From assembly GCF_905212365.1 (NCBI RefSeq), contig NZ_CAJMEH010000059.1, forward strand, positions 1 through 13,696: a stretch of DNA of 13,696 nucleotides. Reading direction: 5' to 3'. The DNA comes from an uncultured Phascolarctobacterium sp. GTDB lineage: Bacteria; Bacillota; Negativicutes; Acidaminococcales; Acidaminococcaceae. Positions within the stretch are counted from its first letter, which is position 1, and the number at the start of each line of letters is the position of its first letter. The translations under genes were made by a program, and so were the position numbers. A model generated the notes under the pieces. The model had not been told where the DNA came from and ran no database searches. It saw only the letters and a program-made list of their open reading frames with translations. Shown here in pieces: positions 12,758-13,696 of the stretch.

Positions 12758-12833
12758 TGGCTGGGGCGGCTGGACTCGAACCAACGCATGCGGGAGTCAA
12801 AGTCCCGTGCCTTACCGACTTGGCTACGCCCCA
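12758..12833 (-). tRNA. tRNA-Gln (anticodon TTG)
   Basis: A 76-base cloverleaf. Acceptor TGGGGCG pairs with CGCCCCA, the anticodon arm is CGGGA-CTTTGAC-TCCCG giving TTG, and the T loop is TTCGAGT. Discriminator G and the CCA end are encoded; the U1-A72 pair is typical of bacterial tRNA-Gln. A small hairpin GAATGC-AAA-GCATTC (12857-12871) lies in the spacer towards tRNA-His and may guide processing. Confidence 0.96.
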
Positions 12834-12878
12834 ATCGTAAAATATGGTTAACCTTGGAATGCAAAGCATTCTGAAAGG

Positions 12879-12955
12879 TGGGGTGACTGGTGGGAGTCGA
12901 ACCCACGCGTAACGGAGCCACAATCCGCCGTGTTAACCACTTCACCACAGCCACC
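12879..12955 (-). tRNA. tRNA-His (anticodon GTG)
   Basis: A 77-base cloverleaf including the extra 5' G (G-1) opposite discriminator C73, the hallmark of tRNA-His. Acceptor GTGGCTG pairs with CAGTCAC with one G-U, the anticodon loop is TTGTGGC, and the T arm is GTGGG-TTCGACT-CCCAC. The CCA end is encoded. It is the first tRNA of the operon. Confidence 0.96.
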
Positions 12956-12993
12956 AAATTGTTTCCAAACTGAATAGCTTGGCGACGAATAGT

Positions 12994-13022
12994 ATTATAC
13001 TATATAGCGCCCTTTTCGTCAA
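12994..13022 (-). promoter_or_regulatory. Strong promoter of the tRNA operon
   Basis: TTGACG (13022-13017), a 17-base spacer and a consensus TATAAT (12999-12994) lie on the minus strand about 38 bases before tRNA-His. The lower spacer is GGGCGCTATATAG. The -10 box lies within a 7+1+7 palindrome (ATAGTAT-T-ATACTAT, 12990-13004). That symmetry arises partly from the TATAAT itself. Confidence 0.85.
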
Positions 13023-13139
13023 TACCTTTTGCAAAAAATCTGTAAAACTTTTACACAAATTGCCGCCTTTAAAATAAAAGTGTCAGCACGAAAATTTTCT
13101 GCAATTCTGGAAGTCAACTAAAAATTTTCAGAGCGCAGC

Positions 13140-13514
13140 TCATTTGTAAGCGATGGCCTCGATTTCTACCCGCGCGCCTTTAGGCAAAGCCGCAACCTGC
13201 ACAAAGGAGCGTGCCGGCGGGTCGATTTTAAAGTATTTAGCGTACACGCCGTTGATGGCTTCAAAATCTTTGATATCCGTAGCAAAAATCGTAGTCTTAA
13301 CTACGTTTTGCAGATGATAGCCCGCTTCCTCCAGCACGGCTTCAATATTATGCATAATCTGTTCGGTTTCCGCTTCGATGCTGCTCTGCACAAATTCGCC
13401 GGTCAGACGGTTAATAGCAATCTGTCCCGACATGTACAAGGTGCCGCCTACTAAAATAGCTTGGGAATAAGGGCCTAAGGCTTTAGGCGCTTTGCTGCTT
13501 GCGATAACTTGCAT
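13140..13514 (-). CDS. ridA: RidA family enamine/imine deaminase
   Basis: A 124-residue cytoplasmic enzyme that hydrolyses reactive 2-aminoacrylate and related imines to keto acids and ammonia, protecting PLP enzymes. The family signature ARSFVQVAALPKGARVEIEA (101-120) is intact, with the essential Arg102 and Glu117, together with GPYSQAI (14-20) and LYMSGQIAI (26-34). Full length for the family. ATG 13514 has AAAGGAG 8 bases before it. It lies 21 bases after the stop of an L-serine dehydratase alpha subunit gene; that enzyme releases 2-aminoacrylate, so the pair forms a sensible operon. No strong terminator follows, only a 4-bp GAGC/GCTC stem near 13131-13141 before an AT-rich run. Confidence 0.96.
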   Translation of the reverse strand: MQVIASSKAPKALGPYSQAILVGGTLYMSGQIAINRLTGEFVQSSIEAETEQIMHNIEAVLEEAGYHLQNVVKTTIFATDIKDFEAINGVYAKYFKIDPPARSFVQVAALPKGARVEIEAIAYK

Positions 13515-13535
13515 ACTAAAATCTCCTTTGCTTTT

Positions 13536-13696
13536 TTATTTATCAGCCCGGGCGAAATATTGCTTAGCCCAGGCCAGAGCTGTCGGCGTTACGGCCATGC
13601 CGCCGCCGGCAGTTTCCTTCAAAGCGCAGGGAAGCTGGTCCCCCACGCTTTTCATAGCGTCGAAAGCTTCGTCGGCCGAAATAAAGCTGCCGATCC
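13536..13696 (-). CDS. sdaAA: L-serine dehydratase, alpha subunit (C-terminal end)
   Basis: The last 52 residues of a gene that enters from the right edge. The tail ISADEAFDAMKSVGDQLPCA followed by LKETAGGGMAVTPTALAW matches the C-terminal pattern of the iron-sulfur L-serine dehydratase alpha subunit, where the motif is typically (R/K)ETALGGLAATPT. The stop TAA is at 13538-13536. The enzyme would convert L-serine to pyruvate and ammonia through 2-aminoacrylate. RidA directly downstream supports the assignment. Only a short piece is visible, so identity rests on this motif and on context. Confidence 0.75.
   Translation of the reverse strand, partial: IGSFISADEAFDAMKSVGDQLPCALKETAGGGMAVTPTALAWAKQYFARADK

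Noticed and set aside
12745..12957. 70-codon open frame over the tRNA cluster
   Set aside because: It runs through three clear tRNA genes; repeated Ser/Arg/Gly phrases come from tRNA stems.
12990..13004. Palindrome over the tRNA promoter -10 box as an operator shared with the importer
   Set aside because: The central spacing differs and much of the symmetry comes from the TATAAT box itself.

Overview
The window reads as a stretch of chromosome from a bacterium of the phylum Bacillota. Shine-Dalgarno sites are strong (AGGAGG or GAGAGGTG types), many promoters carry TATAAT and AT-rich spacers, and most operons end in intrinsic terminators. An HlyD adaptor next to an ABC exporter ATPase, a type of system mostly seen in diderms, suggests the class Negativicutes (for example the Acidaminococcaceae). 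That placement is inference. Most genes lie on the minus strand.

Layout from left to right. (1) 1-1626, minus: the start of an ABC exporter ATPase, preceded in its operon by an HlyD-type adaptor gene broken by a one-base frameshift. (2) 1635-2278, minus: a decayed Rpn-type nuclease/transposase gene that has lost its catalytic core. (3) 2279-2693: a long non-coding stretch with a strong minus-strand promoter whose spacer is a perfect dyad, a possible 28-codon ORF that ends in a terminator, and a second possible 18-codon ORF. (4) 2694-4365, minus: a Na/phosphate cotransporter with a PhoU tail, with its own promoter and terminator. (5) 4371-4502: a possible small RNA unit. (6) 4561-7025, minus: a polar amino acid ABC importer (lipoprotein binding protein, permease, ATPase). 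It is split into two promoter units that share the same 10-bp palindrome in their promoter spacers. (7) 7044-7503, plus: a divergent single-domain cupin gene. (8) 7518-10354, minus: type I methionine aminopeptidase with a zinc SEC-C tail, a DUF815-type AAA+ ATPase and an unrecognised membrane protein, ending at a terminator shared with the cupin gene. (9) 10460-11174, plus: a DedA-family membrane protein. (10) 11175-12547, plus: a long imperfect hairpin of unknown role, then a threonine aldolase-type PLP enzyme. (11) 12637-13022, minus: a tRNA-His, tRNA-Gln and tRNA-Lys operon behind a near-consensus promoter. (12) 13140-13696, minus: RidA directly downstream of the end of an L-serine dehydratase alpha subunit gene.

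The main theme is amino acid and nitrogen metabolism: amino acid import, threonine/glycine interconversion, and serine deamination coupled to RidA, which clears the 2-aminoacrylate that serine dehydratase releases. I found no CRISPR array, prophage or intact insertion sequence. The least explained parts are the dyad-promoter/small-ORF region at 2294-2557, the shared operator-like palindromes at 6084-6093 and 7001-7010, and the long hairpin at 11266-11383.
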